From the NCBI GenBank assembly GCA_037179515.1, contig JAXCGZ010001910.1, forward strand, positions 45,001-109,000: a stretch of DNA of 64,000 nucleotides, written 5' to 3'. How positions within the stretch are numbered: the first letter of the stretch is position 1; each line of letters opens with the position of its first letter. Made by a program: the position numbers and the translations under genes. The stretch is from Halocaridina rubra (Eukaryota; Arthropoda; Malacostraca; Decapoda; Atyidae). Under the pieces are notes generated by a model, which saw only the letters and a program-made list of their open reading frames with translations, searched no databases and was not told the DNA's origin. Positions 11,401-23,514 of the stretch are shown here, in pieces.

Positions 11401-12970
11401 TTGTTTGCAGCAACTCCTTGCTTGAGGAAAATAGGAAATGAGGAATCCCATATCCTTTGCTTTGCTCCATTTAGTTGACTTTTACTGATTGGAGGTGGTA
11501 TTCTTGTTCTCTGCTCCCCAGGAGCAAAAAAAAAAAAATGCTGCATAGAAGAGAAAGACAGAATGAACTCTGGGAGGTAGAGGATACTCGACTCCTCACT
11601 TATATTTTGCCTGAAAACAACACTGCACGGGTGTTCATGAAAAAGGGGTTAAATTGGAATAGAATCTTTAATATAAATAATTGGTATTTTCATTTAAATC
11701 TTGTTCTGCAGGCACAAATATTCTAATAAATAACCTCTTAAGAACTTCATTAGCCCAGTTTCATATTATAATGAAAAATACTTTTGTTCATGATGGGAAT
11801 AAAACTATAGTATTTTCTAACTCTTTTCAAGTATACTCTGAGAAAGTCTTACTTTGCAGTCACAGGTATTTCTATATGAAACCATTTTATACTAGTCATT
11901 TCTGTTTATCATAAAAGTCATCATGGGCTAAAACTTTTCCACCCATTTCAGTTCTTTAAGATGCGCTTGCATAAAGTTACTTTGGTTATAAATATGCAGA
12001 TATATAACCTCACAAAAACTTCTTGTAAATGTGTATAAAAAAAATTATAAATTTATTCGTATATGAAGGATTAAACTAAAGCATCCTCATATTTTTTAAA
12101 TGACACGCCAATAAAGTCTGCATTGCCTTCACATAAACTAGTATTCTAATATGCACATGTACCTTCACTATTTTCAAAATTCTCTTTGCAGTGAAACCAT
12201 TTTGTACACTTTGTATTATATACCAGTAAGTTTAAATTGTAGTAAGCTATAAAATTCTTTTTCAGGGTTCTGCAGACTTCAGCAATTGCCACAAACACCG
12301 GCCAATTGCTGTCACTTGGGGAGCATTCCCAGGAACGGAGATTATTCAGCCAACAATCGTTGACCCTCAGAGCTTTAAAGCTTGGAAGGTATTGTTGTGC
12401 GCAATATTTATGAGATTATCAGACATGAATTTATTGGTATTCATGTTTTATTTTTACCCTAAAATGAACTACAAAGCTTACTTAATATATATCTTGTAAT
12501 TATATTTATTGTTCCACCTTTTATTTTATTTCTCATAGCAGGCTATAAATGTTGTATTAGTCAGTCAAAAATGCAAGTTTACCTTTGTACTCTTTTAAGA
12601 TGAGAGGCAAAACTTATACAAGGAATTCACTTTCAAAGCAAAGAGTGCCTGTTTTATTTTTAATTATGAAAATTATATGAGATTCTTGAATTAAGGAACC
12701 AACTAACCTAATTTCTTACTTTATTTTTAGGATGAGGCTTTTGACCTGTGGGAAGCAGAATGGGGCAAACTTTACTCAGAGGGGAGTCAATCAAGTGAGA
12801 TTATATCTCATATTACAAGTAATTATTACCTTGTTAACCTCGTTGACAATGATTATCCCAAAGAGACTTGCCTGTGGGATGTATTAGAAGCCATGTTTGC
12901 TTGGAGAAAGCTTAAAGAGGAGAGATTGGAAGAAAGTGAAAAAGTAAAATTGCAGGTATCTGCGCAGTAA
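2330..12970 (+). CDS. MTHFR: Methylenetetrahydrofolate reductase (13 coding exons)
   Basis: The flavoenzyme reduces 5,10-methylene-THF to 5-methyl-THF in the cytosol, feeding methionine synthesis. Coding exons: 2330-2435, 3033-3201, 6361-6464, 7371-7505, 7673-7854, 8109-8431, 8660-8815, 9156-9252, 9590-9718, 10231-10329, 10833-11006, 12266-12388, 12731-12970. All introns are GT-AG and the phases match, giving 678 residues plus TAA; human MTHFR is 656. The N-terminal TIM-barrel catalytic domain covers about residues 60-355, with the catalytic Glu76 in [10 protein letters not shown] and the folate/FAD-site motifs HMTCC, ALRGDPP and [13 protein letters not shown] linker is followed by the eukaryotic C-terminal S-adenosylmethionine-responsive domain (about 380-678), with [19 protein letters not shown] and [13 protein letters not shown]. 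The reading frame is intact, so the gene is probably functional. The start was chosen as the first ATG after the acceptor; the N-terminus is shorter in Ser-rich sequence than the human one. Confidence 0.97.
3033..3201 (+). CDS. MTHFR: MTHFR coding exon 2 (catalytic Glu)
   Basis: Encodes residues 36-91 with [18 protein letters not shown]; Glu76 corresponds to the catalytic glutamate of the family. Acceptor TTACCCAG, donor AAG|GTACGT. The Tigger transposon begins only 22 bp beyond the donor. Confidence 0.95.
3312..3632. repeat. Direct tandem duplication inside the Tigger 3' region
   Basis: Two imperfect copies of a ~160-bp unit (about 3312-3475 and 3476-3632). Both contain TTTACCTTTACTGTATAAAC, CTGCACTGTTAAAAA, TAACAG, TGATAGGTAAACTTAC and GGTGATGATGACGTG. 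Confidence 0.8.
3663..5460 (-). pseudogene. Tigger/Jerky-like transposase, inactivated
   Basis: Reads on the - strand from about 5460 to 3663. It begins with a CENP-B/psq-type helix-turn-helix ([19 protein letters not shown] and [11 protein letters not shown]). A Jerky-like middle region ([13 protein letters not shown]) follows, then a DDE catalytic core: [21 protein letters not shown] and [16 protein letters not shown] supply the three acidic residues. The frame is broken by an in-frame stop near 5152, a frameshift near 4935-4945 and another in-frame stop near 4264. The C-terminal part (4262-3663) is related to the poorly conserved tail of Tigger/Jerky proteins. It should make no active enzyme, although the TIRs could still be mobilised by a related transposase. 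Confidence 0.9.
5640..6010. repeat. Direct tandem duplication upstream of the Tigger transposase
   Basis: Two diverged copies, each starting CTCACGTAGGTGCGA, passing through CGCCAATAC and reaching TACATGTTTAAATTTATG with ACTGTTTTATTATTCTT. They lie between the transposase start and the right TIR, so they may duplicate promoter or subterminal DNA. Confidence 0.75.
6361..6464 (+). CDS. MTHFR: MTHFR coding exon 3
   Basis: Residues 92-126, containing FDRM and [18 protein letters not shown], which are diagnostic of eukaryotic MTHFR. Acceptor TCTGTAG, donor GCAG|GTACAT. Confidence 0.95.
7371..7505 (+). CDS. MTHFR: MTHFR coding exon 4
   Basis: Residues 127-171, [14 protein letters not shown] through NILALRG, part of the FAD/folate-binding barrel. 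Acceptor CTCACAG, donor GGAG|GTAGAT. Confidence 0.95.
7673..7854 (+). CDS. MTHFR: MTHFR coding exon 5
   Basis: Residues 172-232: DPPNSADDW, then [20 protein letters not shown] and [12 protein letters not shown]. Acceptor GGTTTTAG, donor CAAAAA|GTATGT, ending in phase 0. Confidence 0.95.
8109..8431 (+). CDS. MTHFR: MTHFR coding exon 6
   Basis: The longest coding exon, residues 233-339: [39 protein letters not shown] and [10 protein letters not shown]. Ala237 appears to sit at the position of human Ala222 (the thermolability site). Acceptor TTTCACAG, donor AACAG|GTAAGA. Confidence 0.95.
8660..8815 (+). CDS. MTHFR: MTHFR coding exon 7 (linker)
   Basis: Residues 340-391, covering the end of the barrel and the linker to the regulatory domain: [15 protein letters not shown], then [17 protein letters not shown]. 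Acceptor TTTTCCAG, donor TACAG|GTAGAA. Confidence 0.95.
9156..9252 (+). CDS. MTHFR: MTHFR coding exon 8
   Basis: Residues 392-424: [13 protein letters not shown] and [16 protein letters not shown], the start of the C-terminal regulatory domain. A long T tract precedes the acceptor TTCAG; donor CTGAAG|GTAAAT. Confidence 0.95.
9590..9718 (+). CDS. MTHFR: MTHFR coding exon 9
   Basis: Residues 425-467: [20 protein letters not shown] and the stretch ending KAGQKVTK. Acceptor TGTTACAG, donor ACAAAG|GTAAAT, phase 0 at both ends. Confidence 0.93.
10231..10329 (+). CDS. MTHFR: MTHFR coding exon 10
   Basis: Residues 468-500: [18 protein letters not shown] through RGILTINSQ. Acceptor ATTTTTAG, donor TCTCAG|GTAAGT. 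Confidence 0.93.
10833..11006 (+). CDS. MTHFR: MTHFR coding exon 11
   Basis: Residues 501-558: [31 protein letters not shown], ending in [10 protein letters not shown]. Acceptor ATTTTCAG, donor GAGAT|GTATGT. Confidence 0.95.
12266..12388 (+). CDS. MTHFR: MTHFR coding exon 12
   Basis: Residues 559-599 with [20 protein letters not shown] and [10 protein letters not shown]. Acceptor TTTTTCAG, donor GGAAG|GTATTG. Confidence 0.95.
12731..12970 (+). CDS. MTHFR: MTHFR coding exon 13 (terminal)
   Basis: Residues 600-678 then TAA at 12968-12970: [15 protein letters not shown] and [20 protein letters not shown], with a charged, poorly conserved tail. Acceptor ATTTTTAG. Confidence 0.95.
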   Translation, partial: DEAFDLWEAEWGKLYSEGSQSSEIISHITSNYYLVNLVDNDYPKETCLWDVLEAMFAWRKLKEERLEESEKVKLQVSAQ

Positions 12971-14397
12971 GGAAACTACAAACTTTCAATATTGCTTTAA
13001 CCTCATGTAAAGTATTAACAGTTTTAAATATCACCCGTAAACAATGGTAATATAATTTATAACTGCTCCTGTTTTTAACAACCTCAGGTGTAAGTGTTGC
13101 ATTTTAAACGCCCGCAATTTTAACGCAAAATTAAATTTCTTCATATAGACACTAGCAATTATTTACTTAGGATTGGTAATTTTGAAAAAAAAAATCTTAC
13201 TGCCCCAGTGGAGTATTCCTCAACCGCTATACGACAGCTGAAGCAGGTTTGAAATTACTGTGCTATAAATATTCAAGAATTAAGATGTAAGTAACTTGTA
13301 TACACTGATGCCCTGTACAATTATTTTATTTATTTATTAATTTTAATTTGTTTGTATGTTTTTTTATCTCTCAAAACAGCTTTTGTAATTTCTCAGTCGT
13401 GAATTTGTTGTAATTTGTGATATTTTTCGTGTTTGTCAACGTGACGCCATTATCCTCTTATCTAACATGATGCCAGGTTCACATAACCTGCCCCTTCTCA
13501 CCACTTGCAGCATTTGTACTGTGGCAAGATGTGAGATACAGGAAGGGCGAGTGGGATTGCCAACCCTTGCACGCTTCCATATATTGGGCAACTTTCACAA
13601 CATGCAGGGAAAAAGGGCATTGTAAGAGACTTCTTGCAATTATTGATGAATATAAAAACTAGTCAGATGAAACAATATTGTTCCTTTTTTTCCATATTCA
13701 AAGCATATTATATATTATTTTATCTGCACAATGAGATGCCATACCTTGCTGAGGCTAACAGCATGGCCAGTGTAATTAGAGATCGTGTCCTTTAAATTTC
13801 TGCATATTGCTCTACTTCGTTGTATTTCTGGACTTTCTCTATACATTTTACTAAAAGCAAGTCCTTGTATGGAAAACTTACAGTAGATCAGAGTGATTGA
13901 TCAACTATCTTGATGTAAGAATACAGCATGTCTCAGAGCGTGGCAAAGACTTATTTAAATTCTGTCGTTTTTTTTTTCAATAGTACATACCTATACTTTA
14001 CCTCAGTGCTGGGTGTGACAGATTTAACAGATGGAAGTGAAGTGTTATTTAGTTCATTTTTTTATTTGTTTAATTTCTCCTTGTCAGATTTGATTTTTGA
14101 TTGCTTCTTTAGATAAAAAGTAAAAAAAATAAAATTGTGCACGTTGTGTTGAGTGTTATTGTCACTGTTACTCATTTTTAAATATTAATATTAGTATCAG
14201 TGTTTGTGAATGACCTGCATGACAAAGAGTAGACTATAAAGTCGAGCTTGAAGTGATTTTAGATATTTTTATTTGCTAACCAGGAGAGTAAATTCCAACA
14301 GGCTTATTGGTATTGAAAACTAAATCCATATTCATGAGTGAGTTTAATCAAGCCCGGGCTTGATCTTCGCCATGTATTGCGTGCATAAGGCTGACTG
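12971..14397 (+). other. MTHFR 3' UTR and downstream DNA
   Basis: No reading frame or transposon was recognised here. The first ~1.16 kb is the likely MTHFR 3' untranslated region if the AATAAA at 14128 is used. Confidence 0.4.
14128..14133 (+). terminator. Candidate MTHFR poly(A) signal
   Basis: AATAAA followed within about 15 bases by a GT-rich stretch (TGTGCACGTTGTGTTGAGTG), the classical arrangement of cleavage signal and downstream element. It would give a 3' UTR of about 1.16 kb. No earlier canonical AATAAA was noticed after the stop codon. Confidence 0.4.
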
Positions 14398-14560
14398 TGA
14401 TTTTTTTTTTCCCGAGTGTGACACCAGGATGGCCCCAAAAATATTAACATAAAACTGCTCTCATCGGGCCTGGGCACAAAGAAAACAAAGTAAAGAAAAA
14501 CAGAGATGGAGAGTGCTGTGACTTATCAGATGGGAAGGGATAATAAGAGATGTGTAACAA
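14398..14560 (-). mobile_element. Dwarf LINE derivative: both ends of the Jockey/I-like family fused
   Basis: The left part (T tract, then CGAGTGTGACACCAGGATGGCC) matches the 3' end of the LINE at 53320. The right part (GAGAGTGCTGTGACTTATCAG and AGATGTGTAACAAAT) matches its 5' end near 56460-56520. About 3 kb of internal sequence is missing. With the minus orientation the T tract is its poly(A) tail. Confidence 0.55.
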
Positions 14561-15959
14561 ATAACTGGTGTTGATGTAAGCATTGAAAAAGTACAGTAAT
14601 AAAGACATGGAAACTAGTTTTTATTTATTATGAAAGTGCAGTTTTCTCCCATTAGTTTTCTCTTGCTGACCCAGGCAAGATTGGGCAACAAGTATGGAGG
14701 AAAAAAAAATATAATAAAAAATCGTTATAAAAGGCACCATCGTAGGAAACAATCCTTACAGTAATATGACACCTACTTAGGAAGGAAAGTCAGCAAACTA
14801 TTTATTCTTTGTTCACTGTTCAGTACCAGCCTTAAGTCAACAGCATAAAGTAGAGTAAAGCAAATCCAGGTCATGAGTGTAATATAAGCACCCCTTATAA
14901 AGAAATCATCACTAGACTTTCAAATTTGATCAATAATATAGTGCCTAATTTTTAAATATAAATAAAAAGTTTGCTATAAAATATTACCATCAAATCTTTT
15001 TACATGTTACCATATCCTGGTAGAAAAAAATTGCTGTAGGGGCCTCATCACCTTACAGACACCAATCTGCATTTTAATCAGTACGTACAAAAGTAAAAGA
15101 TGGAATTTTATTCGCTCATTGCACGTTAAAAGACCTATACCTCTCTGCATTATTAGTTCATAATAATAATTTTAAGGGATTCTTAATTTTTTTCGATATT
15201 TATGTTGTTTAATTATGATAACTAACTGGAATATAAACTTTCATTTTATATGGACTTTCACTGCCAGGTCGCTGACTAATAAATATTAAAAATTTCCATA
15301 TTACTCACTTTGTAATACAGTGTTTATATTATATTGAAATGCCAAGTGATATACATATATTTATACTTTTGAAGCTGATTTATAATAGGTGTGTTAATTG
15401 TGAGCACTAAAAGTTTTTTAAATAACTGTTTTACTCTGTTCCTGCTAATTTGATTGACTTATCAGTTGATGGGTATTGAGGAACCAAGTATTTCAATTTA
15501 CAGTGAACATACGAACAATAAAAAAATCTTGATTGAACAAAGGCACTGTGCAGGCTAGGTCACTTTCCAACCTCCCTTGCAGTTAGTTTTTGCAATTAAT
15601 TCAAATCCTTGTTCTGTAGGCAGCAAGCATTGAAATACACACATAATCATATGTGAAACTATGAAGCATATATGGGTCCAGATGTGTTATTATCTCAATT
15701 ATTTTCCTCACAAACTGGACAGCAAAGAAGTATCACATTCCACACCTCTCCAGAAACAACATTCCTTCACCTAATATACTGTACTTAGTTCATCAAAATA
15801 ATTTAAGCAATATTCCACAAACAGCACAAACAAACTGACTGTAAGACTTAATACTTTCAGGTCACTTACTTATGATACATTCGGACACAACAAAGAAATC
15901 ACAACCTCAGTATATAGACAATATATACACTTAGTGTTGGAATATGTTATCTCATAACC
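14561..15959. other. AT-rich intergenic DNA
   Basis: No gene, RNA or repeat family recognised. Confidence 0.4.
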
Positions 15960-16495
15960 CCACTAAAACACCACAACACCCAAAAGACTATATAAAACAT
16001 AGCCCTAAAACTAATCACAGGCTGGACAGCTACTACACCTCCAGATCACTTAACAGCAAGAAACCAAAGTTCGCAATGTAAAAGACCATCTTGACATGAA
16101 ATGCACATAAATACTTGCTGCAGTATCCACAAAGTCTACCTACTACACTACATGAAAGTACACCCATTACACAACAAGGAACATTAAAACAACACATAAC
16201 ACACAATCTTACACAAATAGTTATTTTTTCCCACTTTCCCACCCAATCCCAACCTTTATAATCGTATCCATGATCAGTTAATTTGCTGTTCCATTCAGTC
16301 ATTCAGTGACAACACAAATTCATGCACAACCTCCCGACCTTCATTCCTTTAATGGCCAGGATGCGATATGGGCACCACCCAATCCTTCTGACCTATTGGA
16401 AGAGGCTGGATTACTCTATCAATGATGCCTGTCCAGGATGTAACATGTCACCTCATACAAACAAACACATTACGGAAGATTGCACCAAGAAAAAG
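15960..16495 (+). pseudogene. 3' remnant of a non-LTR retrotransposon ORF2
   Basis: Frames broken by indels still read ALKLITGWTATTPPDHLTARN and later MARMRYGHHPILLTYWKRL followed by CPGCNMSPHTNKHITEDC. The last piece has the C-x2-C-x8-H-x4-C spacing of the zinc knuckle that ends many arthropod LINE ORF2 proteins. Reverse transcriptase proper is missing. The remnant abuts the start of a CR1 copy at about 16503. Confidence 0.6.
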
Positions 16496-16502
16496 GAGTT
16501 AT

Positions 16503-18694
16503 TAATGCCAGAGATATATGCTTCAATAATGAGTGTAAGAGAGCTAAGGAGTGGAGATACAAATGTTGGAATAGGTAAAGAAGGAGAAAAAGAATATATG
16601 CCTAGCAGACTTACAAAAGAGTAAGAAATGATTACCTAAGTGAAACAAGAGAGCAGAGAGGGATATTACGAGGAGGGCTTAAGAAACTCCCAAACTTTTC
16701 CACAGCTTTGTCAGATAAAACAAAATGTCAAAGAACAGGTTTTAACGTTATAAAGGGAGATTCGAAGCAACAATGAGACAGATGAAGAGATATGCTAAGA
16801 ATTGATCAAGGATTTTCAGTCGGTATTTACAGTAGAAAATATTCTATCCCCTCAGATTGCAAGGATAAGAGAACATGGGCCTGAATTAGAGAACATTGTA
16901 TTTTCAGCTAGAGATGCACGCAAAATGTTGATGGATTTAGACGCCCATAAAGCTACGGGTCCTGATGATATACCTCCGTACATACTTAAGAAGTGCACTA
17001 AGCCAATATCGGTGGCGCTAAGCATCATATTTAAAAAGTCACTGGAATCTGGGGAGATTTCAAGGTGACGAAAAAAACAAACAAACATGGTACCTATCTT
17101 CAAAAGAAGAGATACAGATCTAGACTATAGGCCTGTTTCCATGCCCAACATAGTTTTCAAAGTTATGCAGAAATTATGAAAACGTATTTCTCTTCATTTG
17201 GAGTCCAGCTTTTTGCTAGAGACAACATGGATTCTAAGAAGGCAGATCTACAGTAACAAACTTATTACAATTATATGATAAGGTAAGCCAGACCTTACAA
17301 GTCAGAGAGGGAAGGGTATATTGCATATTCTTAGATTTTCAGAAGGCATTTGATACAGTACTACATTGGGGACTTATTAAGAAGCTGCAAGTACAGAAGC
17401 TCCCCTACTTAAGAACAACCAAGCCACGAACATTCAGAGATATGAGCAAAAACCTACCTATTATCTACCCATGTATTAATGCATGTATTGCTTTACTGTA
17501 CTGCATTATTACATAATTATTACAATATTAAAATTCATTAATACAATATACTTAATGTTTTCTATATTAGTTAAGTGTCTTTTGCCTAATTACTGCATAT
17601 ATACGTACTGTACAGTACTTTTTTGACCAAAAGACAACTTACGAACAATTCTACTCAAGAGCAGACTTCTGGAACCTAACTAGTTGGTAAGTTGGGGAGT
17701 GTCTGTAACGGCAAGAATAGGTGGAAACGTCTTAAAGTGAATAAGAACTTATTTTGAAGGAAGGGAACGAAGGGTTAGAGTAAGACACTCTGTGTCTGAC
17801 TGGAGAAAATTTAATAGTGGGATTCCACGGGGTCCAGTTTTAGGGTCACTTTTGATTGTGAAGAAAGCAAAAGACGAGAAGGATGGTAGAGAACTTCAGG
17901 ACGACCGATAAGTCTGCATGAGTGGTAAGAAAAATGGCTAATGAAATTCAATACTTTAAAATTTAAGCTAATGGACATGGGTTCAACTGCAAGAAGGCCT
18001 AAGCAGGTATAGAACTTCATTAGACAGAGCATGGGAGTGATCTAGGGGTAAACATGTTGGCATATTTGTTTCTGGAAATGCATATAAATGGCATAGTAAG
18101 GGCTGCACTTGCTTTCTTAGCAAGTATAAGGGTAGCGTTCAGACGCATGGACAAGGAAAACTTCGGATATATTCATGGATCTTAAGTGACGCCAAAACTT
18201 GAATATACAGCACCCATTTGTAATCCACACTTGAAAATGCATATACGCATAAATAAGGTTAAGAGAATTCATAAACATGTTACAAAGCTGGTGCCAGAAA
18301 TACGCAAGCTCAGTAATGAGGAGAAGCATGGGGAATTAGACTTACCATCACTCGAACTTAGAGGTATGAGTTGGGATATTGTGATGGTTTTTCAATTCCT
18401 TCTTGCTTTTGACAGAGCAAATAGGGATCAATAATATGATATGGCTGGCTCTAGAACTAGAGGGATACTTTAAAGCTTCGTGGGAAAACTTCTTTGCAGG
18501 ATGTAAGGAAGAACTTCTTTAGTGTAAGAATAGCTGCTAACTCTAATTTGCTAAGTGAGGGAACTGTATGCTAACTACATTCACAGTTTTAAGGAATAGT
18601 ATGGTAAGTATCAATGAGTATAAAAATGAAATTTACCAGAAGATGGGGTGTTACAGACATAGGGGTCTTGCCCAGAAACATATCTAGATAATTA
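16503..18694 (+). mobile_element. Old CR1-clade LINE copy (5' truncated)
   Basis: Colinear with the better-preserved copy at 33857-36746, from the end of the endonuclease region through the reverse transcriptase to the 3' tail. Recognisable pieces include KATGPDDIPPYILKKC, the [15 protein letters not shown] region near 17330 and the C-terminal HLKMH...KLVPEIRKLS...ELDLPSLE. It has many stops and frameshifts and so is older than the other CR1 copies. A MITE interrupts it at 17394-17705. Confidence 0.85.
17394..17705. mobile_element. 312-bp TA-flanked MITE (Tc1/mariner/pogo type)
   Basis: The left end CAGAAGCTCCCCTACTTAAG and right end GGTAAGTTGGGGAGTGTCTG are imperfect terminal inverted repeats starting CAG/ending CTG, each flanked by TA. 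It has no coding capacity. It sits inside a CR1 copy; removing it and one TA restores alignment with the other CR1 copies base for base. Confidence 0.85.
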
Positions 18695-19249
18695 CTTGAT
18701 TGTGAAGTTCCATATCTTTCTGAAAAATATCCTTCCCATAATCGTTAGTGTAATTGTCCACAAATAATAATAATAAAAAAGCTGTCAATATGTGCTGAGT
18801 TGAGGAACCAAGTAGCTAAATGTTGTTTTGTTTCTCTATTTTCCTCTTTTTATTAAATATTTTGCTTAAATTGAGTTAGCTTTTTATTGCTCGCTTGTAG
18901 ATTAATTTAATCCTGTGATTTCATATCTTGACTAAAAATTTACTAAAAATTTTAATCTGAAATTATAGATTAGCTGTTAAGTATAAATAACAAAAATAGG
19001 TGTTTAAGGCATCAAGTGTTTTTCCTCAGTTGCATGTTCAAGCTTTTTCTTCATGTGGGTTTTCATTGTTACCATAGCCAAATTTTAAGTCAAGGTATGT
19101 GTTACCTGGAAAATGGTTCACTAAAAAGATTAACTAAAATAGTATTCATGAAATGATAAAGCATATCTGTGCAAAATTATATAAGACGAAACCATCTCTG
19201 CCTCTAACCCCCCATCCAATGGTTGGGAGAGGGGTAGAAGAGTATCCCC
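18695..19249. other. Unassigned AT-rich DNA
   Basis: Lies between two CR1 segments. No gene or clear repeat family seen. Confidence 0.35.
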
Positions 19250-20044
19250 ATGGGTGATAGGAGAGGGAGTAGCTCTTAGAAATCTGGAACAAAAATTCAG
19301 GGACCTTTTGACCCTCATATCAAATCTGGATGATAAAGTTCAGAATATGGATAGAGAAATGAGAGAGGGTTTTGATAGTAAGGTAAAATAAAATGAAACA
19401 CTGAGAGAGACTATAAGACATTTAGAGGAGAGTAACAAAACTCAAGGGTAAGAAAGAAAAGAGCTAGATAAACAGGATAAGAAAGAGCTAGAGGTCAGGA
19501 TTTCTAAACAAGAAGATAACAAATAGCTGAGTGACAGCCTAATTGAATTAAATGTTAATTTACTGCTTTCTTCTGAGAGAGATGAGACTGAAGCTTGGAA
19601 TGTCCAGATAAAGGAAAACACCGAGCAGTTTGGAAAAGATTTTCAATGCAGATGCAGTGAAGGAAAATGTGGCAGTAAGAGAGGCAGGGAGGGAAGTGGT
19701 ACTGAAAAATGTAAATACTGTTGAATACAAAGAATAGCAATTAAAAAAAATGAAAGATGTTGTGATTGAAAAGGCTGATCCACTGATCAAACAGGCACTT
19801 CATAAAGAGAAGTCAGTGATGATTTTAGGTAAAAGTGAATCCCAGGAGTCAACATAGACAGGGAGACTTGACCATAATAAAACAAGGGTTTTAGGCCTAG
19901 TAAGGAAGCTTGGAGCAATAATGTGGTCCAGATAATAACATAAACATTCACCGAACTGGTAAATATTCAGAGGGAAAAGGCAAGACCAATAAAGTAACCT
20001 TTGAGACAGGGGACACATGTACTCCAGAGAATTATTTCTGATGC
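19250..20044 (+). mobile_element. 5' half (ORF1 region) of a CR1 copy split by the LTR element
   Basis: Degraded ORF1 with a predicted coiled-coil stretch (LEQKFRDLLTLISNLDDKVQ, MDREMREGF). It shares nucleotides with the ORF1 part of the copy at 24937 (GTCCAGATAAAGGAAAACA; GAATCCCAGGAGTCAACA; AACATTCACC). It stops at 20044, where the LTR begins, and resumes at 29941 with ATAAACCTAAAGACCTTCAAG. This is the continuation expected from the 24937 copy. The left boundary is approximate. Confidence 0.75.
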
Positions 20045-20446
20045 TGTAATGACATTATATATTTAGACTTTGATTATGAATTGACATGATTTTGGAAGAT
20101 GCATATATTATTGCTATTGTTAAAACTCCTCATTTATCCTTAACTTCCCAATTATCCTTAATAGCCTTATTAACAATAAATAAGAACAATGAGGGTTTTA
20201 TTACCTGAATTTCGCACTCCTTTCTAGAGGAAATTTACTTTTTTTACTATAATAAAACAAGAAAAGCACTCCTGTATCATCTACTAGAAAAGCACTATTG
20301 TATCATCTGTTATAGAGGACCCTTTAATATCAGCTCTAGCAAGGAATCACTAGTTGGAAATTAATAAAATTTTAAACTAGAATAATCAGATTCTCGTTAT
20401 CCTTCTTGCGTTTATTCTCAACAAGAATAAGGCTGTTTGGCCTTAC
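20045..20446 (+). repeat. 5' LTR
   Basis: Begins TGTAATGACA and ends CCTTACA. It shares with the 3' LTR the blocks AAAACTCCTCATTTATCCTTA, CACTCCTTTCTAGAGG, CCTGTATCATCT, GGAATCACTAGTTGGA and CAACAAGAATAAGGCT. Followed by TGGTGACTACCGGATGAG, a possible tRNA primer-binding site. Confidence 0.9.
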
Positions 20447-20598
20447 AGTGGTGACTACCGGATGAGACACCTATACTGACTTTCAGACCCAAGTGGATAT
20501 GAAACACTGAAATTTTCACTTGTGAGCTTGCTGAGTGCTGGTGGCTTGTAAACCCAAGGGATAAGGAAAGACTGAAATTCAAACTTGTGAAATTCATA

Positions 20599-21250
20599 AT
20601 GGCTGCATCTGCAGACTTAGAAGATGTTTTTCGTGCCACTCATGATATAATAGAATTTTTAGCAGATAACCAGCCACAAAACTTGTTTAAAACATAACAA
20701 GTGAAAACTGAAGCTTCTAAATTTCATTGCTGTTCACAAAGTCTCACTCCAACAGTGTTGTCAGTGCTAAAAGAAAGTGTGCTTGAAAGGGAAGACTATA
20801 CAGAACTCAAAGACAAAGTGCTCTCCAGATATAAAGAAACAAAAACAGAATTAATTAAAACTTAATTATCTAAAACAGTGTTTACAGGAAAATCATAATT
20901 TTGGACAACATAATATCCAATGCTGCTAAATGTAATGTATCTGAAGACATAGTTAGGCATAAATCTATCGGTTCAATGCCTCCAACTATTAGTGCTATTC
21001 TTACTGCTAATTGTTCTGCTTCACACAATGAATTGGGTAAAATAGCTGATACGATAGCCCCAATGGCAAGATCATATGAACTTCACAATGTACCCTCAAC
21101 AGAACGTCATGAGCCTGCATCTCTACCTCCCTCTCAAACTCACAAAAATGGATACTCCCGCATACTGGCCTTTGGGACTAAGATCCTATAGGCCCAGACA
21201 AAGAGCTACAGTCTGCCTTGTTCATATTATTTTACGGTGTTGCAATATGT
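20599..21250 (+). pseudogene. gag remnant of the LTR element
   Basis: Starts at an ATG with MAASADLEDVFRATHDIIEF and continues over stops and shifts through VLKESVLEREDYTELKDKVL, a segment with SMPPTISAILTANCSASHN and ELGKIADTIAPMARSYEL. This resembles the capsid-like gag of arthropod gypsy elements. The expected nucleocapsid zinc knuckle is not convincingly visible, because the Jockey/I-like insertion lies just beyond. Confidence 0.7.
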
Positions 21251-21261
21251 ACTTGCAAACC

Positions 21262-21545
21262 ATGGAAAACAAAGACGAAGGAAAAGAAAAAGGTTAAGGA
21301 CAAGGCAGATATGAGGTAATGTCACACAAAGGAAAACGACAGACAGAAAAAAACAGTCAAAGTACAGAGGACCCAGAGATATGGAGGACTAGGCCCTGAG
21401 ATGACAATAGAGCCGCTTATTGAAGGAATATAGGTCGTAAGTATTAGAAAAGACAGAAGGAGCAAGAGAGTTCCAGAGTCTGGAGATAGATGGGAAGAAG
21501 CAGTCGCTGCACTGACCAATCCGCAAGCTACAGATCTCCACACAG
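21262..21545 (-). mobile_element. 3' fragment of the Jockey/I-like LINE inserted in the LTR element
   Basis: Closely similar to 53400-53650: shared blocks are GACAAGGCA, AGATATGG, GAGAGTTCCAGAGT, GATGGGAAGAAGCA, CTGCACTGACCAATC and CTACA...ATCTCCACA. It encodes the degraded C-terminus of ORF2 in the minus direction. It separates gag from the protease. Confidence 0.8.
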
Positions 21546-21559
21546 TCATCTCCAGCTCC

Positions 21560-23514
<1,955 letters not shown>

